38,359 nucleotides of DNA, taken from Clostridia bacterium (GTDB taxonomy: Bacteria > Bacillota_A > Clostridia > Christensenellales > CAG-138). Below, in pieces: positions 1 through 6,933 of the stretch; positions within the stretch are counted from its first letter, which is position 1; the number at the start of each line of letters is the position of its first letter. Both the position numbers and the translations under genes were made by a program. Where the stretch lies: the NCBI GenBank assembly GCA_017553815.1, contig JAFZJT010000119.1, forward strand, positions 1 through 38,359, in the 5' to 3' direction. The notes under the pieces were generated by a model that saw nothing but the letters and a program-made list of their open reading frames with translations, made no database searches and had not been told where the DNA came from.

Positions 1-44
1 CTCTACCTTTTTTATTCAACCCCAATGTTTAGTATAGAACCATT
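1..44. repeat. Left copy of ~44-bp inverted repeat
   Basis: The first 44 bases are the reverse complement of 6889-6933, identical except that an A-run is 6 long here and 7 there. The copy may extend left beyond the window. It starts directly at the stop codon of the membrane-protein gene. At the other copy the sequence continues into an IS256-family transposase, so this edge may also abut an IS copy. That is inference. Confidence 0.85.
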
Positions 45-582
45 ATTTTCTTGAAATGAGGATGCTTCTTAGCCTTGAGTCGATGATGCCGATGCAGAAG
101 GTGTACGCAAGCTCAAACAGTATCAACGCGACCTCCATCGCGATCATCACAGCATACAGCGGATAATCGGGCAAAAGAGAGAACACGTCCTGCTTAATGA
201 TAAGGCTTCCAAGCCATATCACCGCCGCTGCAAGCGCGTTCATAAGGATAAGCTTGAGCGCAAAAGCGATAAAGCGATCATGAACGGCGCCGTCCACGCC
301 GAGCTTGATAAAGCCGTACAGCCCGAAGAAGAGCGCGTAAGCAAGCGGATAGAGCTTGTTTGGAATAAGAAGAAACGATAAAAGCGCTGTAGCGAGATAA
401 CAAATTATAGCCGAAACGATCCCGCCGCGTTCGTTGAGCGGAATCCATATCACGACCGAGGCAAGAAACAGAAGTACGAGCTTGCCGCTTGGAACGATGG
501 ATGCGGCGTACGTGAACAGCACGCCTAGCGCCGTCGTCATAGCGCCAACGGTCAGCCTTGTTGTTGGGGAAAGCTTTTTCAT
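43..582 (-). CDS. Small multi-pass membrane protein (ECF S-component-like?)
   Basis: This 179-residue protein has several hydrophobic segments covering most of its length, roughly residues 10-30, 33-50, 53-75, 82-100, 108-130 and 140-165, with a basic N terminus (MKKLSPTTRL). The small size, about six helices and a Pro-containing loop after the first helix resemble substrate-binding S components of ECF vitamin transporters, but I see no specific substrate signature. The start at 582 is chosen because the frame upstream overlaps the dnaJ-like gene and codes for an unlikely basic leader. No good ribosome binding site precedes it. It lies 23 bp after the DnaJ-like gene and is probably the last gene of that operon. 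Its stop codon overlaps the 44-bp repeat. Function is unknown. Confidence 0.7.
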   Translation of the reverse strand: MKKLSPTTRLTVGAMTTALGVLFTYAASIVPSGKLVLLFLASVVIWIPLNERGGIVSAIICYLATALLSFLLIPNKLYPLAYALFFGLYGFIKLGVDGAVHDRFIAFALKLILMNALAAAVIWLGSLIIKQDVFSLLPDYPLYAVMIAMEVALILFELAYTFCIGIIDSRLRSILISRK

Positions 583-605
583 AATGCTTGAATGGAACGG
601 GAAAA

Positions 606-1325
606 TTAAAACGTTCTGAACCCGCAACAGGGGATGAGGTTTCCTCCCATGCACTCGCAACAGCAATCGGCGCAGATAAGCGTCGTGCACATATTCGAGC
701 CGCATCCGCTTCCGTAGCCCTGGCTTCCGTCGTCGCCGCGGGTGTAGGTGTGGTAGGTTCTCGCGCCGCGGGCAAAGGTCGTTTGATAGGCGTTGCGATA
801 CTCGGCGTTGTTCGGGTCGAGCTTAACGGCGGTCTCAAGGTAGTTCCTCGCGGCGGAGTATTCGCCCGAGCGGAAGAGCGCTATGCCGTAGAGATAGTTC
901 CACTCGGCGTTGCGGGTCGGAATATTGTTTAAAACCGCGCGCGCCTGCTTGGTCGCGTGGTTGTTGAGCAGTTCGCGAACGCGTGCAAACTCGGAAGCAT
1001 ATTCGCCCGCATAGCCCGAATAGCCGCCGTAAGACGAGCCGCTTGAATACGAGGAACCGCTTGAATACGAGGAGCCGCTCGAGTATCCGTAGGAGGATGA
1101 GCCGCCGTAGCTCCCGCTCGATGATGAAGCGGAGCTCTGCTGGCGTTGCTTGGTTATGATATCGTAGGCCTCGTTTATCTCCTTGAGCTTCTCGCCCGCA
1201 AGCTCCTTCAAGGGATTGTCCTGATACTTGTCGGGATGGTATTTTTTAACGAGCTCAAGATACGCGGCGCGGATCTGCTCGTCGGTTGCTTTTTCGCTGA
1301 CACCAAGCACCTTATAGGGATTCAT
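606..1325 (-). CDS. DnaJ-domain protein with TPR and Cys-rich tail
   Basis: The 239-residue protein opens with a J domain (about residues 3-60) carrying the HPD motif at 30-32, which stimulates Hsp70 ATPase. A Gly/Ser/Tyr-rich linker follows (about 64-108), then a TPR-like helical region (about 112-175), and a cysteine-rich C terminus with about nine Cys in the last 35 residues. It lacks the zinc finger and peptide-binding domains of true DnaJ, so it is a specialised co-chaperone rather than DnaJ itself. The start codon overlaps the stop of the DUF5685 gene by 4 bp (ATGA), implying translational coupling. The Cys tail could bind metal or be lipid-modified, but neither can be shown here. Client and partner are unknown. 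Confidence 0.85.
   Translation of the reverse strand: MNPYKVLGVSEKATDEQIRAAYLELVKKYHPDKYQDNPLKELAGEKLKEINEAYDIITKQRQQSSASSSSGSYGGSSSYGYSSGSSYSSGSSYSSGSSYGGYSGYAGEYASEFARVRELLNNHATKQARAVLNNIPTRNAEWNYLYGIALFRSGEYSAARNYLETAVKLDPNNAEYRNAYQTTFARGARTYHTYTRGDDGSQGYGSGCGSNMCTTLICADCCCECMGGNLIPCCGFRTF
1033..1086. repeat. Three tandem 18-bp units in the dnaJ-like gene
   Basis: Units at 1033-1050, 1051-1068 and 1069-1086 are near identical and encode the repeating Ser-Gly-Ser-Ser-Tyr-Ser segments of the Gly/Ser-rich linker. Each unit is six codons, so unit gain or loss would keep frame and only change linker length. Confidence 0.8.
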
Positions 1326-2269
1326 TCGTCAATATCCATCCTTTCTTCTTCGCTTAAAGCGGGCTCGTCGGTATAATTGCCCGAACTCTTGCTCCGAGCC
1401 GACCTCTTGGCTTTTTTGCCGCTTGAAATGCTGTCCCACATTGCAAAGAGGCCCTGATAAAACACGTTGTCCTCGATGGCGCGGTCGGGGCTCGCGACCT
1501 CCGCGCCGTCAAGCAGATTATATGCCGAAACGGCGGAGTTTATGGAGTAGTTTATCTCAAAATCGGCGTCCTGCTTCGATGCGCCCGTGATGATAAACGG
1601 GTTGTAGAGCCCGCGCTTTTCATCCTCATCGCGGTCGTCCCAAGCGTCCAAAAAGTAGATTGCCCTGCCGAGCCAGTAGCCGAGCTCGGAGAGTACCGTT
1701 CGCGTTTGCTCCTCCTTCTCGGAGTCCATATCGGTGGGGAGCGGGGCAAGGCGCATGACACTTCGCATAAGCTCGCCAAAGGCGTTTGCGGCAAGGTCGA
1801 GGGAGGGCTTTTTTTCGCTCTCTATCGCGTTCAGCGCGTCTATGCTCCTATCGACCGCATCGTGAAGCTCGGGCGCGAATTCCCTTGCCTTTTTAAAGGC
1901 GTTTGAAAGCGGTAGCTTCGCCGCGCCCCTGAGCTTTTTGCCGTCGCGCGCATCATCCTTGAGCTTGAACTCGGCAAGGATAACGCAAACGTCCGCGGCG
2001 TAGTCGAGCGCGGGGCTGTCCGAATCGACCATCACCTTCTTCCTTCCGAGGGGGCGGATGGGGCAGGTGCGCTTTGCGCACGGGGAGAATTTGCCCGAAA
2101 CGTCGGACAGGAGCATCGCAAGAAACGCGGAATCATAGCTCAAAACCAGGCGCGACAAAAGCGAGTACCTTTTGCCGATGCTCCTGCAAAGCCCGCAGTA
2201 CCATGCGTCGTACCGTTGCTTTTCCCGAACCTTCAATTCGGGGATATTGGGTCGAACGTAGCCGTACAA
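1322..2269 (-). CDS. DUF5685 family protein
   Basis: The 315-residue protein starts with the typical family opening MYGYVRP and has cysteine pairs near residues 25/28 (YCGLCR) and 64/69. An Asp-rich helix near 208-218 (DAWDDRDEDEKRG) recalls the aspartate motifs of isoprenoid-synthase-like all-alpha folds. A Ser/Lys-rich acidic tail ends it. The family has no proven function that I know of. Translation probably starts at TTG 2269, where a GAGGGG site lies about 8 nt upstream. A consensus-like promoter sits at 2326-2354. It is the first gene of an operon with the DnaJ-like and membrane proteins, and is divergent from the CFI-box gene. Confidence 0.8.
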   Translation of the reverse strand: MYGYVRPNIPELKVREKQRYDAWYCGLCRSIGKRYSLLSRLVLSYDSAFLAMLLSDVSGKFSPCAKRTCPIRPLGRKKVMVDSDSPALDYAADVCVILAEFKLKDDARDGKKLRGAAKLPLSNAFKKAREFAPELHDAVDRSIDALNAIESEKKPSLDLAANAFGELMRSVMRLAPLPTDMDSEKEEQTRTVLSELGYWLGRAIYFLDAWDDRDEDEKRGLYNPFIITGASKQDADFEINYSINSAVSAYNLLDGAEVASPDRAIEDNVFYQGLFAMWDSISSGKKAKRSARSKSSGNYTDEPALSEEERMDIDE

Positions 2270-2325
2270 AGCGTTTCCCCCTCAAAAATGATAAATAGAG
2301 CCGATGCCCATCTTTTCCCAAGTAT

Positions 2326-2354
2326 ATTTTAAACCATTTCGGTATTGTTTTCAA
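2326..2354 (-). promoter_or_regulatory. Sigma-A promoter for DUF5685-dnaJ operon
   Basis: On the minus strand TTGAAA (2349-2354) is followed after exactly 17 bp by TAAAAT (2326-2331). The expected transcript begins about 50 nt before the TTG start codon. Back-to-back with the promoter at 2427-2455. Confidence 0.75.
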
Positions 2355-2426
2355 CCCTTTTCTGTGGCAAAAGCATGGCTCTTTATTGGCGTTTGCGGAT
2401 TATGCGATAAGGCCGTGCCCCTGCGG

Positions 2427-2455
2427 TTGATATGCGCAAATAAATGTATTATAAT
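2427..2455 (+). promoter_or_regulatory. Sigma-A promoter for CFI-box gene
   Basis: TTGATA (2427-2432) and TATAAT (2450-2455) are spaced by 17 bp. The start codon at 2488 lies about 26 nt after the expected transcription start. Confidence 0.8.
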
Positions 2456-2487
2456 TGGGATAAACAAAAGCGAAGGGAGGTACCTTT

Positions 2488-3534
2488 ATGCAGGCGATAG
2501 TTTGCGAGATGTGCGGCAACAACGATATCGTAAAGGAGGACGGTCTATACGTTTGCAGATACTGCGGCACGAAATACTCCGTCGAGGAAGCGCGAAAGCT
2601 CCTTATCGAGGTGAAGGTCGACGTGTCGGGTAGCAAGGTCAAGGTCGATGAGTCGGAAAAGCTCGAAAATCTTTTCGTGCTCGCGCGCAGAGCCTTCGAG
2701 ACCAAGGATTACGATAACGCCGCGAAATACTATGAGATGATACTTTTCAACAACGCATACAGTTGGGAGGCGGCCTTCTATTTCGCCTATTCGCGCGCCG
2801 TGGATTTCAATTTCACCGATTTGATACCCGAAACCGAGCCTCTGAGAAACTGTATCGACCACGTTCTACAGCTCATAAGCGAAAAGCTCTCCACGGTACC
2901 AGAGAAGAACGCGGCGCTCGGCGAGGTCATCTCAAGATGCTCCGACTTTGCGGACGAGGTCGTGAACGTAACGCTCGGGCACTATACGAGCAGGAACAAC
3001 GACCCCGCGCTCTACCGTCAAATGTATCTGAACTGCGACGCGGCGGCGCGAATGATGTATCAGCTCGGCGATTCAACGGAGAAGCTTTTCGATAAAGAGC
3101 CCAAGCTTTCCGCAAACGCCGCTTCCGCATGGAAGAAGGGCATCGCGCTTCAAAAGGCCTTCTATAAGCACGCCGCGAAAAAGGATGAGTTGCGCAACGA
3201 TATAAGCGAGTATTCCGAAAGGATTCGCCGCTTTGAGCCCGATTACGGCCTCACTAAAAAGAGCAAGGAGAAGAAGCGGTGCTACGTTGCAACGGCCGTA
3301 TACGGCTCCTACGATTGCCCCGAGGTGTGGACGCTTAGGCGCTACAGGGGCAGCGTGCTTGAAAAAACGCTCTTCGGAAGAGCCTTCGTGCGCGTTTATT
3401 ACGCCCTGAGCCCAACGGCGGTTAGGCTGTTTTCAAACAAAAAGCGCGTTCTTCGTTTTGTTCGCAAAAGGCTCGATAGTTTCGTCGGCAAGCTCAACGA
3501 AAGGGGCTTTGAAAACACGCCCTATAACGATTGA
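2488..3534 (+). CDS. Zinc-ribbon, TPR-like, CFI-box C-terminal protein
   Basis: The 348-residue protein begins with a zinc ribbon (Cys6, Cys9, Cys23, Cys26), continues with a mostly helical TPR-like middle (a clear A-x-x-Y-Y repeat near residues 72-100), and ends with a CFI-box C-terminal domain from about residue 265 (CYVATAVYG, then WTLRRYR, GRAFVRVYYALSP). That C-terminal box is a known conserved module of unknown role, often on bacterial proteins with variable N-terminal parts. AGGGAGG precedes the ATG by 8 nt. Transcription is divergent from the DnaJ/DUF5685 operon, whose DnaJ member also combines TPR-like and Cys-rich parts. It could be a scaffold or chaperone-related factor, but no function is assigned. 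Confidence 0.85.
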   Translation: MQAIVCEMCGNNDIVKEDGLYVCRYCGTKYSVEEARKLLIEVKVDVSGSKVKVDESEKLENLFVLARRAFETKDYDNAAKYYEMILFNNAYSWEAAFYFAYSRAVDFNFTDLIPETEPLRNCIDHVLQLISEKLSTVPEKNAALGEVISRCSDFADEVVNVTLGHYTSRNNDPALYRQMYLNCDAAARMMYQLGDSTEKLFDKEPKLSANAASAWKKGIALQKAFYKHAAKKDELRNDISEYSERIRRFEPDYGLTKKSKEKKRCYVATAVYGSYDCPEVWTLRRYRGSVLEKTLFGRAFVRVYYALSPTAVRLFSNKKRVLRFVRKRLDSFVGKLNERGFENTPYND

Positions 3535-3547
3535 ATTCGGTAAACGA

Positions 3548-3605
3548 AAGCCATTGCGGGATATTCTATATTGATTCTGCATTGACATAACTCCGCTAAT
3601 GGCTT
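3548..3605. repeat. Imperfect inverted repeat around Nudix promoter
   Basis: Arms at 3548-3559 and 3593-3605 are complementary over 12 bp with one extra base in the right arm, separated by 33 bp. The right arm lies in the -35/-10 spacer of the Nudix promoter. It could be an operator or cruciform, or a weak long-loop terminator for the preceding gene. Confidence 0.5.
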
Positions 3606-3610
3606 ATACT
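3582..3610 (+). promoter_or_regulatory. Sigma-A promoter for nudix-rSAM pair
   Basis: A perfect TTGACA (3582-3587) is followed after 17 bp by TATACT (3605-3610). The expected start of transcription is about 3617, giving a leader of about 70 nt before the ATG at 3685. Confidence 0.8.
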
Positions 3611-3684
3611 TTCAACAGCGGTCAACGGGCGGACGCGATTCGTTGGCAAATAACCGCCGCTACGATGCGGCAAAGGAGCGGTTT

Positions 3685-4107
3685 ATGATACGCGAGAAAA
3701 GCTGCGGCGCAGTTGTTTATACGGAAATAGACGGCGAGACCCATTACCTAATTGTGCGACAACGCAAGGGTCATTTCAGCATGCCCAAGGGGCACGTTGA
3801 GGAAGGCGAGACCGAGGCGCAGACCGCCGAGCGCGAGATAAAGGAGGAGACGGGGCTATCCGTTATGGTCGACACGAACTTCAGACGAAGCGTCTTGTAT
3901 CGCCCCTACGCAGGCTGCTTGAAGGACGTTTTCTTCTTCGTTGCGCATTCCGATTCGACCAAAACCGTGCCTCAGCAGGAGGAGATAAGCTCCATCCGCT
4001 GGGAGAAGTTCGACGACGCGCTGAAAATTCTCACCTATGAAAACGATAAGGATGTGCTTCGCCATGCACACGATTATCTTATCAGAAACGGAGCTATAAA
4101 GTGTTGA
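3685..4107 (+). CDS. Nudix hydrolase
   Basis: The 140-residue protein carries a complete Nudix box near residues 36-58 (GHVEEGE, then REIKEETGL), whose Glu residues bind the catalytic metal. Family members cleave nucleoside diphosphates linked to another group X. The compact size, MPKGH before the box and the early VVY strand fit the Ap4A-hydrolase/MutT-like branch, but the substrate cannot be fixed. The start at ATG 3685 is chosen because AAAGGAG lies 6 nt upstream. An in-frame TTG at 3643 has no such site. The stop codon overlaps the start of the radical SAM gene, so the two are translationally coupled. Confidence 0.9.
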   Translation: MIREKSCGAVVYTEIDGETHYLIVRQRKGHFSMPKGHVEEGETEAQTAEREIKEETGLSVMVDTNFRRSVLYRPYAGCLKDVFFFVAHSDSTKTVPQQEEISSIRWEKFDDALKILTYENDKDVLRHAHDYLIRNGAIKC

Positions 4108-5138
4108 AAAGTCCTGCAAATACGCCAAAAACGCGCCTTATCATGCTTCAAACGCTCTGCGTTCCCTGCGCGAACCGCTGTAGATATTGCCTGCTCTCCG
4201 CGAGCGGTAGTAAGGCAAACGGCGCCGATTGGGACAGGAGCGTTGCGTTTGCAAAAAGCTTTCAAAAAATGCTCGCCGAGACGCGCCCCGAGATTGGCTT
4301 CAATTTCTCGTTCGGCTACTCGATGGAGCACCCTAAGCTTCTTGAGGCGATAGACTTTATGAACGCCATCAGCTCCGTCGGCGGAAGCTTCCTTCAGTTC
4401 GACGGAATGAATATGCGTAGCGACGCGGAGCTCGACGGGCTGTTTTGTTCGCTGAAGGCGCACGCCGTGGAGAAGCTCAGCTTCACCTTCTACGGGACCG
4501 AGGCCTATCACGACCGCTTCGCCGCAAGGGAGGGCGATTTCGACCTGATGCTTCGTAGCATCCGCTCCGCATTGAAGGCGGGGCTTGCGGTCGGTGCTCG
4601 CATGCCTCTGACTTCGGAGAGCATCGGCATGGCCGAGGAGCTGTACGGCGTGCTTCGCGGCATCGGAGACGTTGATTTAAGACTGTTCATCCCGCACGGC
4701 GAGGGCAGGGGAGCGCTTATCGAGCCGATACGGCTGAAGAAAAGCGAATTCAACGCGCTTTCGGATGAAATGAAGTCCCATATGGATACAAGCTATTATA
4801 GAACCGAGGGCGAATGGTGCCGCATGGCGGAGCGCGGCGAAGCCCCCTTGGGGAAGGATCGAACCCTTATAATCACGCTCACGAAGGACAATATCGAGCG
4901 AATGGAGAATACGCCTGTCGAGGATATCATCGCGGAGACTGAGGGGCTCGACGAAGCCTACTACGCCGCGTTCCCGAGCTTTGAGGAGCTCGCCGAAACG
5001 CTCGGCGACAGGGACGGCGAGAGAATGTTTTCCCACCGCGATTTGTTCCATTATTACAGAAAATGCTACGCCCGCGAGCATGGGATAGAGGTTTACGACG
5101 TTACCGATGAGACCCAAACGGGCAGCAGAAGGCTTTGA
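4101..5138 (+). CDS. Radical SAM family protein
   Basis: The 345-residue protein has the CxxxCxxC iron-sulfur motif at Cys23, Cys27 and Cys30 (CANRCRYC), the signature of S-adenosylmethionine radical enzymes. An additional Cys20 lies just before. The rest matches the size of a single TIM-barrel-like core. I see no SPASM or second cluster motif near the C terminus, only isolated Cys (EWCRM, KCYARE). The start is GTG 4101, with GGAG 6 nt upstream, overlapping the Nudix stop by 7 bp. The substrate is unknown. Coupling with a Nudix hydrolase suggests a nucleotide-linked substrate or a shared regulator, which is inference. A hairpin terminator follows at 5189. Confidence 0.8.
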   Translation: MLKSPANTPKTRLIMLQTLCVPCANRCRYCLLSASGSKANGADWDRSVAFAKSFQKMLAETRPEIGFNFSFGYSMEHPKLLEAIDFMNAISSVGGSFLQFDGMNMRSDAELDGLFCSLKAHAVEKLSFTFYGTEAYHDRFAAREGDFDLMLRSIRSALKAGLAVGARMPLTSESIGMAEELYGVLRGIGDVDLRLFIPHGEGRGALIEPIRLKKSEFNALSDEMKSHMDTSYYRTEGEWCRMAERGEAPLGKDRTLIITLTKDNIERMENTPVEDIIAETEGLDEAYYAAFPSFEELAETLGDRDGERMFSHRDLFHYYRKCYAREHGIEVYDVTDETQTGSRRL

Positions 5139-5188
5139 GAACGGGCAAATGGCTTGATTATACGAACGAAGTTTCCAATAAGCAAATA

Positions 5189-5226
5189 CGGCGTGCACCC
5201 AATATCAAGGGTACGCGCCGCTTTTA
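5189..5226 (+). terminator. Rho-independent terminator after rSAM gene
   Basis: Arms 5189-5199 and 5210-5220 pair over 11 positions with one mismatch and one G-T wobble, and are followed by CTTTTA. It sits between two convergent genes, so it may also slow minus-strand transcripts. Confidence 0.65.
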
Positions 5227-5243
5227 GTTCGATTCGGTTTGAT

Positions 5244-5975
5244 TCACTTTTCAAGATAAGCGCCGATTGCCGCCCGCACGAACTCCGCCGTGCCTTCGCC
5301 GCCGCTTGAATCGATATTTGCCTTGAATCGCGCGTCGCAAACGTACGTTTCGCCAAGCCCAAACAGGATTTCGTCGGTGCAGTTGTAGTAATTCGCGCTG
5401 ATATAAGATTGAAGCGACTTGACCTTGGCCCGCGCCGCTTCGCCGCCAAACGCTTCTCCGCGCGCTTTCAGCTCGCCAAAATCCGAAAAGATGCGCATTA
5501 GCCCTTCCGAAGCTCCGTTGCGCTCCGCTTCGCTTTTAGCACCGTCCTTCCTCTCAAATTCACGGTAGGCATCGGTATTGCCCCAACGCTCCTTCGCTTC
5601 CTTGGCGTACATTTCGATTTCGCCGCTATCAAATGCTGAAAAATCCATACTTTTTTCTCCTTCAATAAGTCTTTCTATCAGCTCTATAAGCCTGTTGAGC
5701 CGCATCGCTTTCAGCTTCAAAAGCTCCCTCTGCTCGATAAGCGCCCTTTTTTCATCAAAATTCGGCGAATCAAGAAGCGCCTTTATCTCGGCAAGCGGCA
5801 TCTCAAGCTCCCGAAAGAGCATTATCGACCCAAGCCGCTTGAGCGCCGCATCGTCGTATAATCTGTAGCCCGCCTCCGTGACAGCCGTTGGCGGCAGAAG
5901 CCCTATCGCGTCGTAATGATGGAGCGCGCGCACGCTTATGCCCGTCTCCCTGCTGACCTCATTGACGGTCTTCAT
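5244..5975 (-). CDS. MerR-family regulator with TipAS domain
   Basis: The 243-residue protein has an N-terminal MerR winged helix (about residues 1-70; VSRETGISVRALHHYD, GYRLYDD), a coiled-coil dimerisation helix (about 75-110), and a C-terminal TipAS-like domain (about 125-243). TipAS domains bind thiopeptide and other peptide-like antibiotics in the TipAL/Mta class and switch on export genes. The ATG is preceded by GGGAGGTGA. Its own promoter has the 19-bp spacer and internal palindrome expected for activation by this protein, so it is probably autoregulated. No efflux gene is adjacent. The potassium channel gene is divergent but has a normal 17-bp promoter. Confidence 0.92.
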   Translation of the reverse strand: MKTVNEVSRETGISVRALHHYDAIGLLPPTAVTEAGYRLYDDAALKRLGSIMLFRELEMPLAEIKALLDSPNFDEKRALIEQRELLKLKAMRLNRLIELIERLIEGEKSMDFSAFDSGEIEMYAKEAKERWGNTDAYREFERKDGAKSEAERNGASEGLMRIFSDFGELKARGEAFGGEAARAKVKSLQSYISANYYNCTDEILFGLGETYVCDARFKANIDSSGGEGTAEFVRAAIGAYLEK

Positions 5976-5999
5976 GGCAGTTCACCTCCCAACAAGGCT

Positions 6000-6030
6000 A
6001 TTATAAACCATAACGCCGCGTTAGGGTCAA
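6000..6030 (-). promoter_or_regulatory. MerR-type promoter, 19-bp spacer with operator
   Basis: On the minus strand TTGACC (6025-6030) and TATAAT (6000-6005) are separated by 19 bp rather than 17. Inside the spacer is a perfect TAACGC-G-GCGTTA dyad. Overlong spacers with a central dyad are the hallmark of MerR-activated promoters, so this is probably the autoregulated promoter of the TipAS-type regulator. Confidence 0.85.
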
Positions 6031-6072
6031 GAGGTTTTAAGAAAAAAGTATTGGCTTATTTATAAGGAAATG

Positions 6073-6101
6073 TTGAAATAACTTGTGTAGTGGATTATAA
6101 T
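6073..6101 (+). promoter_or_regulatory. Sigma-A promoter for potassium channel gene
   Basis: TTGAAA (6073-6078) and TATAAT (6096-6101) are spaced by 17 bp. The start codon lies at 6131 with GGAGA at 6121-6125. Confidence 0.75.
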
Positions 6102-6130
6102 ATCGTTAGATTTCACCAACGGAGAACGTA

Positions 6131-6846
6131 ATGAGCAGAAAAAGAATCTTTGAAATCATAGAAAAAAGCGATGGTATAGACAGGTTAAGCGCGGCTTATG
6201 ATTTTTTCATGATTTCAGTAATCATCATAAGTCTGATTCCGCTTGCATTCAAGAACGAAAGCGGTTTTCTGTTTGCTGTTGATAAAGCGGCGGCCGTTGT
6301 TTTCATTATTGACTACCTTTTAAGATGGCTGACAGCTGATTATAAATTTGAAAAGTCGGGCGCAGTTTCTTTTGTACGCTATCCGTTTTCAACTATGGCT
6401 TTAATAGACCTCGTTTCAATACTTCCTTCTTTCAGCATCATTTCAAACGGCTTCAAGGTTTTGCGTGTTCTAAGGATGATAAGAGCACTAAGAGTTATCC
6501 GCGTTTTCAAGGCAATGCGATATTCAAAAAGCTTTGAGTCCTTAAATCTTCCAAGTCCTCTCTTATTGCGGTATGCACGCTTGCCGGAGGTTACATACTT
6601 GTATCGGCTTTAATCATTTTCAATGTTGAGCCGGAATCATTTAGTAATTTCTTCGATGCCGTGTATTGGGCAACTGTTTCTCTCACTACGGTTGGATATG
6701 GAGATATATATCCTGTTTCGACTTTGGGAAGAATAATCACAATGCTTTCGTCGATATTTGGAATTGCGATTGTAGCGCTTCCTGCGGGCATTATAACCGC
6801 TGGATATATGAACGAGATAAGCAAACGCGACAAGGATGATGATTGA
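6131..6846 (+). pseudogene. Voltage-gated K+ channel, frameshifted
   Basis: The first reading frame (6131-6613) encodes voltage-sensor helices S1-S4, with Arg spaced every three residues in S4 (about residues 107-130; VLRVLRMIRALRVIRV). The pore helix and selectivity filter TTVGYGD, plus S6, lie one frame back (about 6541-6846). Joined at about 6538-6560 the two give a normal small Kv-type channel of about 238 residues, so one base has probably been lost, or the read is wrong. No canonical slippery heptamer is visible at the junction. The gene is clearly more AT-rich than its neighbours and uses different codons, suggesting recent transfer. It lies next to a repeat and a broken IS. Confidence 0.85.
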
Positions 6847-6888
6847 ACTGCAAACTATCGCTTTAATTATTGGATTTATTTAAACAAA

Positions 6889-6933
6889 AATGGTTCTATA
6901 CTAAACATTGGGGTTGAATAAAAAAAGGTAGAG
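6889..6933. repeat. Right copy of ~44-bp inverted repeat
   Basis: This is the reverse complement of 1-44 with one extra A. It lies between the end of the channel gene and the truncated transposase, exactly where the transposase loses similarity to its family. It contains ATACTAAAC (6898-6906), also found at the outer end of the repeat element at 25745. Confidence 0.85.

Noticed and set aside
6535..6613. Programmed -1 frameshift in the potassium channel gene
   Set aside because: No canonical X-XXY-YYZ slippery heptamer or downstream pseudoknot is evident, and this channel family is not known to use recoding. A simple base loss or read error explains it better.
45..6888. Composite transposon bounded by two IS copies
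   Set aside because: Only the right flank shows a transposase, and it is broken. The genes between are mostly housekeeping-like, and no target duplication can be seen, so this is kept only as one option in the findings.
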